A stretch of DNA of 64,000 nt from Bacillota bacterium (GCA_023460085.1 JAEWRI010000044.1:62001-126000); one strand, 5' to 3'; shown: positions 53,039 to 62,674, counted from the stretch's first letter. Notes: generated by a model not told the origin, from the letters alone. A program made the numbers and translations.

Positions 53039-54310
53039 ATGCGGATTGATATCCCCTACCATCGTGAGAAGCTCAGCGCGGAACTGCCGGACGAGCGCGT
53101 CAAAGCGGTGCTGCGCCCCTCACATCGCGCCGCTCCGGAATATTCTGAACAGGAAACCGTACAGCGCGCGCTTGCTCATCCCATCGCGTCCCTTCCGCTG
53201 TCTGCGTTGGCCCGAAAGAAACGCCATATACTCGTGATCACGAGCGACCATACGCGCCCGATGCCCAGCCGTATCACGCTGCCTCTGCTATTGGAGGAGC
53301 TCCGGCATGGCAGCCCGGAGGCGGATATCCGTATACTCGTTGCGACGGGACTGCACCGCCCTGCAACAGCGGAGGAGCTGCGCGCCAAATTCGGCGACGA
53401 CATCTGCCGCCGAGAGCATATCATCATCCACGATGCCTTCGACGATGCCCAAATGGTTTTCAAGGGTACGCTGCCCTCCGGCGGCGCGCTGCGCGTCAAC
53501 GCGCTCGTGGACTGGGCCGATCTTCTGTTGGCGGAGGGCTTCATTGAGCCGCACTTCTTCGCGGGCTTCTCAGGCGGGCGCAAGAGCGTGCTGCCCGGTA
53601 TTTGCGCCGCCGAGAGCGTGATGTACAACCACAACGCGGCGTTCATCGCGCATCCCCATGCGCGCGCAGGCATGCTGGAGGGGAATCCGCTGCATCAGGA
53701 TATGCTCTTTGCCGCCCGCGCAGCCAGGCTGTCGTTTATACTCAACGTAACGCTTGATGAAAACAAGCGCATCACGGCTGCGTTCGCCGGAGACATGGAA
53801 GCCGCCCACCTTGCTGGCTGCGCCGCCGTACTGCACGATGCCCGCGTAAACGCTGTCAAAGCCGACATTGTACTGACCGGCAACGGCGGCTACCCGCTTG
53901 ATCAGAATATGTATCAGGCGGTGAAATGCATGACGACGGCGGAAAGCTGCCTGAATGAGGGTGGCGTCATCATCGCGGTATCGGCGTGCAGCGATGGCCA
54001 CGGCGGCGAAGGCTTCTACAATTGGTTCAGCAAATCGGCTACGCCGTGGGAGATAACGCAAAAAATTGCCGCCATCCCGCCCGATTACACGCTGCCCGAT
54101 CAATGGCAGGCACAGGTACTCGCACGGGTGCTGCAAAAATGCCGCGCGGCCATACTCGTCAGCCGCCACATCGATCCGCAAATCATCCGGGGCATGCACA
54201 TGCTGCCCGCGCGCAGCATCGATGAAGCGTTCTCGCTGGCGGATACCGTACTGGGGCTGGCACGTCCGGCTGTCATTATTCCGGATGGCGTTGGCATTAT
54301 TCCGGAATAA
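53039..54310 (+). CDS. larA: LarA-family nickel-pincer racemase
   Basis: LarA interconverts D- and L-lactate with a nickel pincer nucleotide cofactor; relatives act on other 2-hydroxyacids. In this 423-residue protein all residues I recall from the L. plantarum enzyme are present two positions earlier: Arg73 in SDHTRP, His106 in ATGLHRP, His172 and Lys182 around PHFFAGFSGGRKSVLPG, and His198 in MYNHNAA. The lysine holds the cofactor. The larB, larC and larE cofactor genes are not in the window. Racemase chemistry is well supported, the lactate substrate less so. AGGAGG precedes the ATG by 5 bases. Confidence 0.88.
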   Translation: MRIDIPYHREKLSAELPDERVKAVLRPSHRAAPEYSEQETVQRALAHPIASLPLSALARKKRHILVITSDHTRPMPSRITLPLLLEELRHGSPEADIRILVATGLHRPATAEELRAKFGDDICRREHIIIHDAFDDAQMVFKGTLPSGGALRVNALVDWADLLLAEGFIEPHFFAGFSGGRKSVLPGICAAESVMYNHNAAFIAHPHARAGMLEGNPLHQDMLFAARAARLSFILNVTLDENKRITAAFAGDMEAAHLAGCAAVLHDARVNAVKADIVLTGNGGYPLDQNMYQAVKCMTTAESCLNEGGVIIAVSACSDGHGGEGFYNWFSKSATPWEITQKIAAIPPDYTLPDQWQAQVLARVLQKCRAAILVSRHIDPQIIRGMHMLPARSIDEAFSLADTVLGLARPAVIIPDGVGIIPE

Positions 54311-54400
54311 CCCTCACACGATTTTGCCAAAACCAATATGTCTTTTCTATGCGCCTCCCATTTTCTTTTGATTTAATGTCATTAAATTATTACAAAAGTA

Positions 54401-54429
54401 TTGCGATTCTTTGAATTTTTGATTATAAT
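54401..54429 (+). promoter_or_regulatory. Promoter of the tandem NlpC/P60 genes
   Basis: TTGCGA, 17 bases, TATAAT; the leader to the ATG is about 60 bases and holds no clear structure. Confidence 0.7.
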
Positions 54430-54495
54430 AGCCTTGCGCAGGTACATTTTGCTCAGGAAACGCTCATTCTGTGGTAATCTGAAAAAGGTGGAAGC

Positions 54496-56223
54496 ATGCC
54501 GGAACATCGACTAAAAAAGAAAACGATCCCCGCGGTGCTCAGCCGGATCGGCCGATGGCCCGTTCGGGTGGCCGAAGCCGTAAAGCGAATTCCCAGACTG
54601 CTGACCAAACCGCACAGGGGCACAGGCGCTTCAGGTGTCCGTTCCGACGCGGAACATCGATACCGCAGTGCGCCCTACGCACAGATATCCGGCCGCACCG
54701 GCAGAAAGCGCCGCGCGTTCCGCATCCGGGATAAGCGCCGCATGATCTTGGCCTGCGCCGCGGCGGCAGTCATCGTTGCCGCCATCGTACTTGCCGCAAC
54801 ACTCAGCGGAAACAAGCCGCAAAGCACCGCAGCCCAAAGCGCAGATGTCTCTTCCCCTTCCGGGGTGAGCACCTCCGACGCTGCCTCGCAGACGCGGCTG
54901 GCCAGCGTAACCGTGGTGATGCCGGTATCCGAGTCCATCCGAATCTCCGAGGGTGTAAGCGCATCCATGGTAACGGACGTGCAGGAGCGTCTGATGGATC
55001 TCGGCTATATGGACATCGATGAAGCCGACAGCGTCTATGGCGCGCAGACCGCTGAAGCCGTCAACCATTTTAAAGCACAGCATGGCCTTCAGGAAGACGG
55101 CATCGTCGATGAGCAGACGTATACGCTGCTATTCTCCGAGGATGCTCAGTACTACACACTTTCCCTCGGCGCGGACGATACCGATGTGTATGAACTGCAG
55201 CAGCGGCTCATCGAACTGGGTTACATGGACAGCGCAACGGGGTACTTTGGCACCGAAACCGAAACCGCGGTTAAAAAGTTTCAGCATCTCAACGGCCTTT
55301 CCGAAGACGGAAAAATAGGACGAAGCACACGAGAGATGCTGTATTCCCCGGACGCAACGGCCAATTTCTACGCTCCCGGGGAGAAGAGCGACGAAATCCT
55401 CACGTATCAGCAGCGGCTGAAGACGCTGGGCTACCTCACAACGACGCCGGATGGCGTGTTCGGAGCGGACACCAAGGCGGCGGTACAGCGTTTTCAAAAT
55501 GCCAACGGCCTCATCGCGGACGGCTATATCGGCCCCGCCACCGCGGATATGCTGATGTCGGACAACGCCCAAAGCGATGCCATCTGCATCGGCAGCCGCG
55601 ACCCGCAGGTTACCGTCATACAGCAAAGGCTGAAAGCGCTGGGATATATGAGCCGCGTCACGGGCTACTTCGGTTCCGACACGGAAACCGCAGTTCGCAG
55701 CTTTCAAAAGCGGAACGGCCTCACGCAGGACGGTAAGGTGGGCCCGCGGACGATGAATGCGCTGACCTCCTCCAGCGCCAAAAAAGCCGCGACGGGCGGC
55801 ACGGGCGGAGGCACGGGCGGAGGTACAGGCGGCGGCACCGGCGGAGGTTCCACGCCGGTGGTTACGGGAGCGAATGTGGAGTCTTTTATCGCCGTGGCGG
55901 AGTCCAAGCTGGGCTGCGAGTACACGCGCGGCGCGAAGGGCCCGAACGCGTTCGACTGCTCCGGCTTCGTATATTGGTGCCTCAACCAGGTGGGCGTCCG
56001 CCAGGGATACCTGACATCGCACGCGTGGCCCAGCTGCACGAAATATACCAAGATTACCAACATCAACGATCTGCAGCGCGGCGACATCATCATCTATGAA
56101 GGCCACTGCGCCATCGCGCTGGGAGGCGGCCGTCAAATCGACGCTTCGTCGCATTACGATAAGGTGGTATCGCGCAAGCTCACCACCGGTCTCGATTTTG
56201 TCTGCGCGTTTCGCGTATTTTAA
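54496..56223 (+). CDS. NlpC/P60 cell-wall hydrolase with four peptidoglycan-binding repeats (copy 1)
   Basis: A 575-residue membrane-anchored endopeptidase that would cut peptide stems. An 80-residue basic start is followed by one membrane helix (about 84-103), then four PG_binding_1-type repeats of ~75 residues (about 155-440; each with LxxLGY and a FQ..NGL core), a GGTGGG-repeat linker, and the NlpC/P60 domain. The catalytic Cys488 is in AFDCSGFVYWC, His537 in YEGHCAIALGG, and Asp549 nearby. Some repeat edges are uncertain. The next gene is a paralogue of the same layout, 27 bases on. The fourth repeat and linker differ most between the two. Confidence 0.9.
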   Translation: MPEHRLKKKTIPAVLSRIGRWPVRVAEAVKRIPRLLTKPHRGTGASGVRSDAEHRYRSAPYAQISGRTGRKRRAFRIRDKRRMILACAAAAVIVAAIVLAATLSGNKPQSTAAQSADVSSPSGVSTSDAASQTRLASVTVVMPVSESIRISEGVSASMVTDVQERLMDLGYMDIDEADSVYGAQTAEAVNHFKAQHGLQEDGIVDEQTYTLLFSEDAQYYTLSLGADDTDVYELQQRLIELGYMDSATGYFGTETETAVKKFQHLNGLSEDGKIGRSTREMLYSPDATANFYAPGEKSDEILTYQQRLKTLGYLTTTPDGVFGADTKAAVQRFQNANGLIADGYIGPATADMLMSDNAQSDAICIGSRDPQVTVIQQRLKALGYMSRVTGYFGSDTETAVRSFQKRNGLTQDGKVGPRTMNALTSSSAKKAATGGTGGGTGGGTGGGTGGGSTPVVTGANVESFIAVAESKLGCEYTRGAKGPNAFDCSGFVYWCLNQVGVRQGYLTSHAWPSCTKYTKITNINDLQRGDIIIYEGHCAIALGGGRQIDASSHYDKVVSRKLTTGLDFVCAFRVF

Positions 56224-56250
56224 CTAATTTTTGTAAAGGGAATGTGAGAA

Positions 56251-58062
56251 ATGTCTAAACACCGGCATCCAAAAAAACTGCAGCTCAAAGCATTCTGGCG
56301 CACCGTGAAACAAGGAACCCACCGCATCTGGCAGCGTGTGTGCGCAGCGTTTACGTCTGTACCGCACCGTTTGAACCTTCAGCGCTTCGGGAAAAAGCAT
56401 CTCGGCGCGAAGTCTGAAAAACCGGCAGTCACGGTACAGCCCGCTGCTCAGCGCAGTGTCTCTGCCGCCTATACCCGCAGTCACAGCGGAAAACGCCGCC
56501 GTGTATTTCGAATTAAAAATGCACGTCGTGTGCTCGTTGCGGGCGGAGCGCTTGTAATCGTCGTCACAGGCATCGTACTTGCCGCAACGCTGACAGGAAC
56601 CAAAACGCAGCAGACCGTGGCGCAGGAATCACAGACCTCCATTTCTCCCGAGTACAGCGCGGTACAGTCCTCTGCCGTCGGGCAGCTTGCCAGCATATCC
56701 GTCGTCACACCGGTATATGAATCGGTGCGCATCGAGGAAGGCACCACCGCCGTGGTGGTAGGCGACGTGCAGGGGCGGCTGATGGAGCTGGGTTATATGG
56801 ACGCCGACGAACCGGACAGCATTTACGGCCAGCAGACCGCCGCCGCTATCAACCATTTCAAAACGCAGCACGGCCTCACCGCCGACGGCATTCTGGACGA
56901 GCAAACCTATGCCCTGCTTTTCTCCGACGCGGCGCAATATTACACCATAGAAAAAGGCGCCAAGGACACGGATGCCGATACCGATGTGCGCGAGCTGCAG
57001 CAGCGGCTCATTGAGCTGGGCTATATGGACACCGCAACAGGCTTCTTCGGCACGGAAACCGAAGACGCCGTCAAGAAATTTCAGAGGCTGAACGGCCTTT
57101 CTGAGGACGGGAGAATCGGCCAGGAAACGCACGAGAAGCTGTATTCCGACGATGTAACCGCCAACTTCTATACCGTTGGTGAACAGAGCGATGATATACT
57201 GACATATCAAAAAAGGCTAAAAAAGTTGGGATACCTTACCACGGAGCCCGACGGCACCTTCGGGCCGGACACCAAGGCTGCCATACAGCGTTTTCAGGCA
57301 GCGAATGGCCTCATCGCGGACGGATACATCGGACCGGCCACCGCAGCGGCACTGATGTCGGATACCGCGCAGACAGACGCGTTTGCCGTCGGCAGCCGCG
57401 ATCCTCAGGTCAGCATCATTCAGGAAAGGCTCAAAAAGCTCGGCTATTTCTCCGGCAACGCAACGGGCTACTTCGGCTCTGCCACTGAAACCGCGGTGCG
57501 CAATTTCCAGAAACGCAACGGGCTTACGGTGGATGGCAAGGTTGGCCCCCGTACCATGAACCTGCTGATGTCTGACAGCGCCAAGAAGGCGGCTTCGGGC
57601 AGCTCCGGGTCTTCCGGTTCCTCCGGCTCTTCGGGTTCGTCCGGATCGTCCGGTTCCTCCGGTTCATCGGGCGGTTCCAGCGCGAATATCACCGGAGCCA
57701 ATGTGGAGTCGTTCATCTCCGTCGCGGAATCGAAGCTGGGAAGCAAATATGTAGGCGGCGGCAAAGGCCCCAATGTGTTCGACTGCTCGGGGTTCGTCTA
57801 CTGGTGCCTCAACCAGGTGGGCGTCAAGCAGAGTTACATGACCTCGTACACGTGGCGCAGCTGCACCAAGTACACGCGCATCGAGAACATGTCCGACCTC
57901 CGGCGCGGAGACGTCATCGTATACAAGGGCCACGTAGCTATCTGCGCGGGCAACGGAGTCATGATAGACGCATCGTCCAGCAACGGCAAGGTGGTCAAGC
58001 GAACCTACACAGGCAGCAGCTACTGGAGCCGAAACTTCATCTGCGGCTACCGCATCTTCTAA
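56251..58062 (+). CDS. NlpC/P60 cell-wall hydrolase with four peptidoglycan-binding repeats (copy 2)
   Basis: A 603-residue paralogue of the preceding gene, presumably from a tandem duplication. It has a basic start of about 90 residues, one membrane helix (about 94-115), four peptidoglycan-binding repeats with GYMD and FGTETEDAVKKFQ motifs, a long SGS-repeat linker (about 450-470) and an NlpC/P60 domain with Cys512 in VFDCSGFVYWC, His561 in YKGHVAICAGN and Asp573. The linkers of the copies differ in composition (GGTGGG against SGS). No second promoter is visible, so one transcript is likely; a terminator follows. Confidence 0.9.
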   Translation: MSKHRHPKKLQLKAFWRTVKQGTHRIWQRVCAAFTSVPHRLNLQRFGKKHLGAKSEKPAVTVQPAAQRSVSAAYTRSHSGKRRRVFRIKNARRVLVAGGALVIVVTGIVLAATLTGTKTQQTVAQESQTSISPEYSAVQSSAVGQLASISVVTPVYESVRIEEGTTAVVVGDVQGRLMELGYMDADEPDSIYGQQTAAAINHFKTQHGLTADGILDEQTYALLFSDAAQYYTIEKGAKDTDADTDVRELQQRLIELGYMDTATGFFGTETEDAVKKFQRLNGLSEDGRIGQETHEKLYSDDVTANFYTVGEQSDDILTYQKRLKKLGYLTTEPDGTFGPDTKAAIQRFQAANGLIADGYIGPATAAALMSDTAQTDAFAVGSRDPQVSIIQERLKKLGYFSGNATGYFGSATETAVRNFQKRNGLTVDGKVGPRTMNLLMSDSAKKAASGSSGSSGSSGSSGSSGSSGSSGSSGGSSANITGANVESFISVAESKLGSKYVGGGKGPNVFDCSGFVYWCLNQVGVKQSYMTSYTWRSCTKYTRIENMSDLRRGDVIVYKGHVAICAGNGVMIDASSSNGKVVKRTYTGSSYWSRNFICGYRIF

Positions 58063-58074
58063 CCCAACGCATGC

Positions 58075-58104
58075 AAAGAGGGAGGCCTTCCGGTCTCCCT
58101 CTTT
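58075..58104 (+). terminator. Intrinsic terminator of the NlpC/P60 pair
   Basis: AAAGAGGGAG, 10-base loop, CTCCCTCTTT followed by another T and GA; it starts 12 bases after the stop of copy 2. Confidence 0.85.
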
Positions 58105-58157
58105 TGATTCTATCCAATCGCATTGCAGTCACGGCTTGCCAGAGAATGTTCTGCGTT

Positions 58158-58718
58158 TTACGCGTCCGGCGCCTCAGATTCCCCCGTTCCGGTATTCTCC
58201 GGGGAAGTTTCATCTCCCCCGCCGGTTTCTTCGTCGTCTCCGCCTTCATCACCAATATCGGCGCAGCGCTTCGTCATCACCGTCACGCTGCCGTCAGAGG
58301 CCGTACAGCGCAGCGTATCCGTATCTGTTATGGCATACACCGTCTGCTCTGAACCGGCGCTGAGTATCAGCTGACCATTGACAATACTGTACTGTCCTTG
58401 CCCGAGCGGCGCCCCTGCCGCATCATATAGAAAATACTTCCCTTTCTTGGCGAGTTCCAGCGTAAAATCCGCACCCCTTGCCGCAAACTCGTCCGCGCTC
58501 AGTGCCTTTCCGCTAGAGTCGTAGATAGCCGACACCGCCCAGATACCGATGAAATCTTCCACCCTGAGATCAGGAGGGGTCGTAGGAACAATACCGGGCG
58601 TTGCCGAGACCGTAGGTGCGGGCGTAAGCGTTGCCGACGGGGTATTGTCCTTTTGCGTGCATGCGGCGACCAGCGCCGTCAGCACCACCAGCACCAACAA
58701 TAGCGCGCATTTCTTCAT
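58158..58718 (-). CDS. Putative lipoprotein
   Basis: A 186-residue secreted protein with a classical lipobox: positive start MKKC, a hydrophobic core (LLLVLVVLTAL) and cleavage before the Cys in LVAACTQ (near 20). A Thr/Pro-rich stretch follows, then a compact domain with VEDFIGIWAVSAIYD and GADFTLELAKKGKYFLYD, which resembles a lipocalin-like DUF. The end is acidic (Gly/Glu/Asp). The ATG at 58718 is chosen because AAGGAG stands 8 bases before it. Function is unknown. Confidence 0.8.
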   Translation of the reverse strand: MKKCALLLVLVVLTALVAACTQKDNTPSATLTPAPTVSATPGIVPTTPPDLRVEDFIGIWAVSAIYDSSGKALSADEFAARGADFTLELAKKGKYFLYDAAGAPLGQGQYSIVNGQLILSAGSEQTVYAITDTDTLRCTASDGSVTVMTKRCADIGDEGGDDEETGGGDETSPENTGTGESEAPDA

Positions 58719-58793
58719 CGCCTGCACTCCTTTTTACCGTTTCTACACATTGTATGGAATACCGCCCAAAAAGTCAACCATGACGGCCGCTCC

Positions 58794-58834
58794 AAAAAAA
58801 CAAGCGGGCGGCAACCTCTGCTGTGCTGCCGCCC
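58794..58834 (-). terminator. Intrinsic terminator of the rha operon
   Basis: GGGCGGCA pairs with TGCCGCCC across a 13-base loop, followed on the minus strand by a run of seven T, 16 bases after the rhaB stop. Confidence 0.85.
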
Positions 58835-58849
58835 TCACTTTTTCCCAGT

Positions 58850-60325
58850 CTAGCTTTCCTGCAGTATCGACCGATACTTCTCGAAGGCATCCGTCCACTG
58901 TGCCGTATGATGCGGCTCAAAGCTCTCCACTTCAAAGGAGCGCGCGATGACCTCTCGCATCTCCGCAAAGCTGGCTACGTCGCCCTTGCTCTTCACCTGC
59001 AGCATCAGGTTGCCAATGGCAGTGGCCTCGTAGGGACCCGCAATGACTTCCCTGCCGATGGCGTCTGCGGCAAACTGGTTCAAAAGCGTATTACGCGCAC
59101 CGCCGCCCACGATATGCAGCACGTCGATTTTACGCCCCTTCACCTTGTCCAGCCCTTCCATGGATACGCGGTAGCTCAGCGCAAGGCTCTCGTAAACCGC
59201 ACGCGCGATTTCGCCCTTCGTCTGGGGCACGGTCTGCCCCGTTGCGGCGCAGAAGCGCTGAATCTTCTCCGGCATATCCTCGCCGGTGAAGAAGTCGCCC
59301 GCGTTTACGTCGATGAACGACCTCAGCGCCGGGGCCGCGGCAGCCATCTCGCCGATTTCATCCCATGTAAGCTTGCGCTCCCGGTCCCAGAAGCGCTTGC
59401 AATTCTGAATGATCCACAGCCCCATGATGTTGCGCAGCGGGCGATAGCCGCCGGCGATGGTGCCCTCGTTGGAGAAGTGGTTCTCGTACATCACATCACC
59501 CATCACGGCGTGATCCGTGACGATGCCCATGAGCGACCACGTTCCCGACGAGATATAGGCGTAGTTGTCCGTCTTCGCAGGTACCGATGCCACCGCGGAG
59601 GCGGTATCGTGCGAACCCACGCAGATTACGTCGGCGGCTTCCCGCAGGCCCGTATCCTGCAGCACCGTTTGCAGCAGCTGTCCCTTGATTTCGCCGCTCT
59701 GCTGTATCGCGGTAAACAGGGATTCATGAATGCCCGCCATTTCCAGCAGCTTTTCGGACCAGCGCCCCGTGCGGCTGTCCAAAAGCTGCATCGTGGTGGC
59801 GTTGGTATATTCCGTAGATTTCACACCGCTCAGCATGTAGCCCAGCAGGTCGGGGATCATCAGCAGCTTATCCGCGATGCGCAATTGCGGATCTCCCTGC
59901 AGAACCATGTCATATAGCTGATAGAGCGTGTTGAACTCAAGGTTCGCAATGCCCGTCATGTCGAACGCGGTGCGCACGCCATACTTCTCGTGAAACGCCT
60001 TCATGCCTCTCAGGCCGCGCGGGTCGCGGTAAGAGTGCGGATTGCCCGCCAGCGCGCCCTTGCTGTCAACCAGCCCAAAATCCACGCCCCAGGTATCGAT
60101 GCCGATGCCGGACAGCGGCTCGGCGTGAGCGGCAGCATATTTCCCGAGGCCCTCCAGTATGCCGTTGTAGAGCCTCAGCACGTCCCAGTAGTACCCCTCC
60201 TGTACGCGCACGTAGTTATTCTCGAAACGGTTTATTTCCTCCAGCGTAAGCTTGTCGCCGTCGAAGCGCCCTAAAATGGTGCGTCCGTTGCTGGCTCCCA
60301 AATCCGCCGCAAAATAATGCTTCAT
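58850..60325 (-). CDS. rhaB: Rhamnulokinase
   Basis: Phosphorylates L-rhamnulose at C1. The 491-residue FGGY-type kinase begins FAADLGASNGRTILG, has IGIDTWGVDFGLVDS (about 74-88) with the Asp base, and the C-terminal VGGGARNTLLNQFAADA segment. Its ATG overlaps the aldolase stop by 4 bases. The match to rhamnulokinase, length and the rhaA and aldolase neighbours agree. Confidence 0.93.
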   Translation of the reverse strand: MKHYFAADLGASNGRTILGRFDGDKLTLEEINRFENNYVRVQEGYYWDVLRLYNGILEGLGKYAAAHAEPLSGIGIDTWGVDFGLVDSKGALAGNPHSYRDPRGLRGMKAFHEKYGVRTAFDMTGIANLEFNTLYQLYDMVLQGDPQLRIADKLLMIPDLLGYMLSGVKSTEYTNATTMQLLDSRTGRWSEKLLEMAGIHESLFTAIQQSGEIKGQLLQTVLQDTGLREAADVICVGSHDTASAVASVPAKTDNYAYISSGTWSLMGIVTDHAVMGDVMYENHFSNEGTIAGGYRPLRNIMGLWIIQNCKRFWDRERKLTWDEIGEMAAAAPALRSFIDVNAGDFFTGEDMPEKIQRFCAATGQTVPQTKGEIARAVYESLALSYRVSMEGLDKVKGRKIDVLHIVGGGARNTLLNQFAADAIGREVIAGPYEATAIGNLMLQVKSKGDVASFAEMREVIARSFEVESFEPHHTAQWTDAFEKYRSILQES

Positions 60326-61353
60326 GGCCCCTCCTGCTTGACGAGCTTCGCGCGGTATTTCTCGCTCTCCCAGCTGCCGATGAAGCCCGCGTCTTCCTCC
60401 CGCATCTGCCGCAGCGTCAGCCCGGCCCTGCGGATGGCGTCCATCACGAACACCACGCCCAGCAGCGTCTCTTCCACCGTTTGCGCTTCCTTTTCGCCCA
60501 TGCGATAGGAAACGCTGTCGGCACTGATGCGCACGGTATCGCCCACCTTACCGCCGATATAAACCAGCTGATCCGGATAGAGCTTCAGCGCGCGGATAGC
60601 CGCTTCGTCAATGCCCAGCTTGCGCATGGTCTCCCGCAGATACGGCGTATCACTGACAAAGCCGCCGTCCGCCGCGCGCACGCGCGGCTGCGGAAATGCG
60701 CCGATATCCAGTCCCTCCCGAATGATCTCATTGACCTTTTCGTGCAGCGCTATCGCCGTTCCGGCCTCTTCCGCGTGGGCAATCATGCCGTGGTTCTCGA
60801 GGAATATCACCGAGGGCGCCGCGCCGTGTTCAGCACGGTAAGCGTCCACCGCCTGTTTTACCGTCAGCGTCAGCCGGAAACCCGGATCCACATACGGCAC
60901 AAACAGCCAGCCAATGCCGGTGTCTTCGAAAAGCCTCTCCGCCTGTAGGCGCCCTTCCTCGCTGCAGCACAGCGCGTTGGCGTATACGGAGTGCGTATGG
61001 ATTACGCACCGCTCGAGAAAGGAATGAAAGCCCACCTCTACCGAAGGCCGCTTGCTTTCCATGCCGGGCAGCAGCCGTATGCTGTCCAGATTGACCTGCA
61101 GGCTCTCCTTCTCGTAATCCTTCTGAACCTGCGGGTTCACCGCTTCGTAGTACCGCCGGATGACGGGGTAGTCCACCGTGACATACCCCGTATCCTCCGT
61201 AATTTCGGCCAGCGTATAGCCGGAGGCCTTGATGCCCATCAACGCGCCGTCAAACTTGACGGAGGTGTTGCCGCCTCCGCCCTGAACGTAATCCGCCCGT
61301 GCTCCCGCATAAGAGGATATCTCCGCCAGCTGTCTCTTCCCGTCCTCGTACAT
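60322..61353 (-). CDS. Class II aldolase, probable rhamnulose-1-phosphate aldolase
   Basis: Would cleave L-rhamnulose 1-phosphate to dihydroxyacetone phosphate and L-lactaldehyde, the third step after RhaA and RhaB. The 343-residue protein is a class II aldolase/adducin fold with GGGGNTSVKF near 26-35, zinc His in IHTHSVYANAL and in ENHGMIAHAEE. It is longer than E. coli RhaD (274) and looks more like the aldolase half of the fused RhaEW-type proteins, without the dehydrogenase half. The assignment as rhamnulose enzyme rests on the operon. Confidence 0.8.
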   Translation of the reverse strand: MYEDGKRQLAEISSYAGARADYVQGGGGNTSVKFDGALMGIKASGYTLAEITEDTGYVTVDYPVIRRYYEAVNPQVQKDYEKESLQVNLDSIRLLPGMESKRPSVEVGFHSFLERCVIHTHSVYANALCCSEEGRLQAERLFEDTGIGWLFVPYVDPGFRLTLTVKQAVDAYRAEHGAAPSVIFLENHGMIAHAEEAGTAIALHEKVNEIIREGLDIGAFPQPRVRAADGGFVSDTPYLRETMRKLGIDEAAIRALKLYPDQLVYIGGKVGDTVRISADSVSYRMGEKEAQTVEETLLGVVFVMDAIRRAGLTLRQMREEDAGFIGSWESEKYRAKLVKQEGP

Positions 61354-61362
61354 CGCCGCTCC

Positions 61363-62619
61363 TTACCGTTTCAGAAGTACGTCGGCCTCGTACTGCTTCA
61401 CCTCGGGCAGCCAGTCGAACCCGGCCGGAACGCCCGACATCACGCAGTACTCATCCCACACCGCGCCCCAGGGCAGCTGCTTCACTTCCTCGGTGAGCGC
61501 AAGGCGGGACGTATAATCAAACTTCTCCTCCGCCTCGCGGATGACCGCGGGTTCCAGCATCGCCACAAGCAGCGCCTTCTGGAAGGCACGCGCGCCAATA
61601 ACCCACGCCGCAATGCGATTGATGCTTGCGTCGAAGTAGTCCAGCGAGCAGAACATGCGGTCCAGCCCCACCTTGACGCATTCACGCGCAATCAGCAGCG
61701 TATCGTCGGTCAGCGCCGTCACGTGATCGCTGTCCCAGCGGATGCCGCGCGATACATGCAGCAGCACCTTGTCGAGGAACAGCAGCACGGAGCTCAGCTT
61801 GTCCGCAATGGTCTCGGTGGGATGGAAGTGCCCCGAGTCGAGCGTCAGCGCGATGTTGTGCTTCACGGCGTAGCCGAGGTAAAACTCGAAGGAGCCCGGA
61901 ACAAAGCTCTCTGTGCCGATACCGAACAGTTTGCTCTCCACGGCGTCAACCAGGTACGCCTTGTCAAACTTCTGCTCAAAGATCTCATCCAGAGAATCGT
62001 TCAGCCGCTTGCGGTAGGTAAGCCGGTCGGCGGGGACATCCTTCATGCCGTCCGCGATCCAGACATCGTTGACACAGGCCGAGCCCAGCTGTTTGCCAAA
62101 CTCCGCGCCGATTTCCCGTGTGCGCTTGCAGTGCTCTATCCAGAACTTGCGCACCTGGGCGTCGGGGTGCGTCAGCGTCATTTCATTCTTAAACATAGGA
62201 TGGGAGAAAAATGTGGGGTTGAAGTCCAAACCGCAGCCCGCTTTTTTGGCCCAGTCCAGCCATTTCGAGAAGTGCGAAACCTCCAGTTTGTCCCGGTCGA
62301 CCTTCGCGCCGGTAAACTCCGCGTACATCGCGTGAAGATTGAGCCGCTTTTTGCCGGGTATCAGCGAAAACGCCTTGTCGATGTCCGCGCGCAGCTCGTC
62401 GCCTGTGCGCGCCTTGCCGGGGTAGTTGCCGGTGGCCATAATGCCGCCCGTAAGCGCGCCGCCCGACTCCAGACCGGTCACATCATCCCCCTGCCAGCAA
62501 TGAATCGCCAGCGGTACCGCGCCCAGCGCGCCCATCACGGCGTCCGTATCCACGCCAAAGCTTTTGTACCGCACCTTGGCGGTTTCGTAAGTACTCCGTA
62601 TTTCATCCCGGTTTTTCAT
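61363..62619 (-). CDS. rhaA: L-rhamnose isomerase
   Basis: Converts L-rhamnose to L-rhamnulose, metal-dependent. The 418-residue length is that of E. coli RhaA (419). Seen are IHCWQGDDVTGLES, FNPTFFSHPMFKNEMTLTHPD and LDSGHFHPTETIADK with its metal ligands. AGGAGGATATT before the ATG at 62619 sets the start. First of the three rhamnose genes. Confidence 0.95.
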   Translation of the reverse strand: MKNRDEIRSTYETAKVRYKSFGVDTDAVMGALGAVPLAIHCWQGDDVTGLESGGALTGGIMATGNYPGKARTGDELRADIDKAFSLIPGKKRLNLHAMYAEFTGAKVDRDKLEVSHFSKWLDWAKKAGCGLDFNPTFFSHPMFKNEMTLTHPDAQVRKFWIEHCKRTREIGAEFGKQLGSACVNDVWIADGMKDVPADRLTYRKRLNDSLDEIFEQKFDKAYLVDAVESKLFGIGTESFVPGSFEFYLGYAVKHNIALTLDSGHFHPTETIADKLSSVLLFLDKVLLHVSRGIRWDSDHVTALTDDTLLIARECVKVGLDRMFCSLDYFDASINRIAAWVIGARAFQKALLVAMLEPAVIREAEEKFDYTSRLALTEEVKQLPWGAVWDEYCVMSGVPAGFDWLPEVKQYEADVLLKR

Positions 62620-62674
62620 AATATCCTCCTCATTCCTTTTCAAACGGCTTTCGCCCCCACGCTATGCTGCTCCC

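Noticed and set aside
55797..55850. Short direct repeats in the first NlpC/P60 gene, and again at 57597-57675, looked like a repeat array.
   Set aside because: They are in frame and code for Gly/Thr and Gly/Ser linkers; spacers are absent, so no CRISPR.
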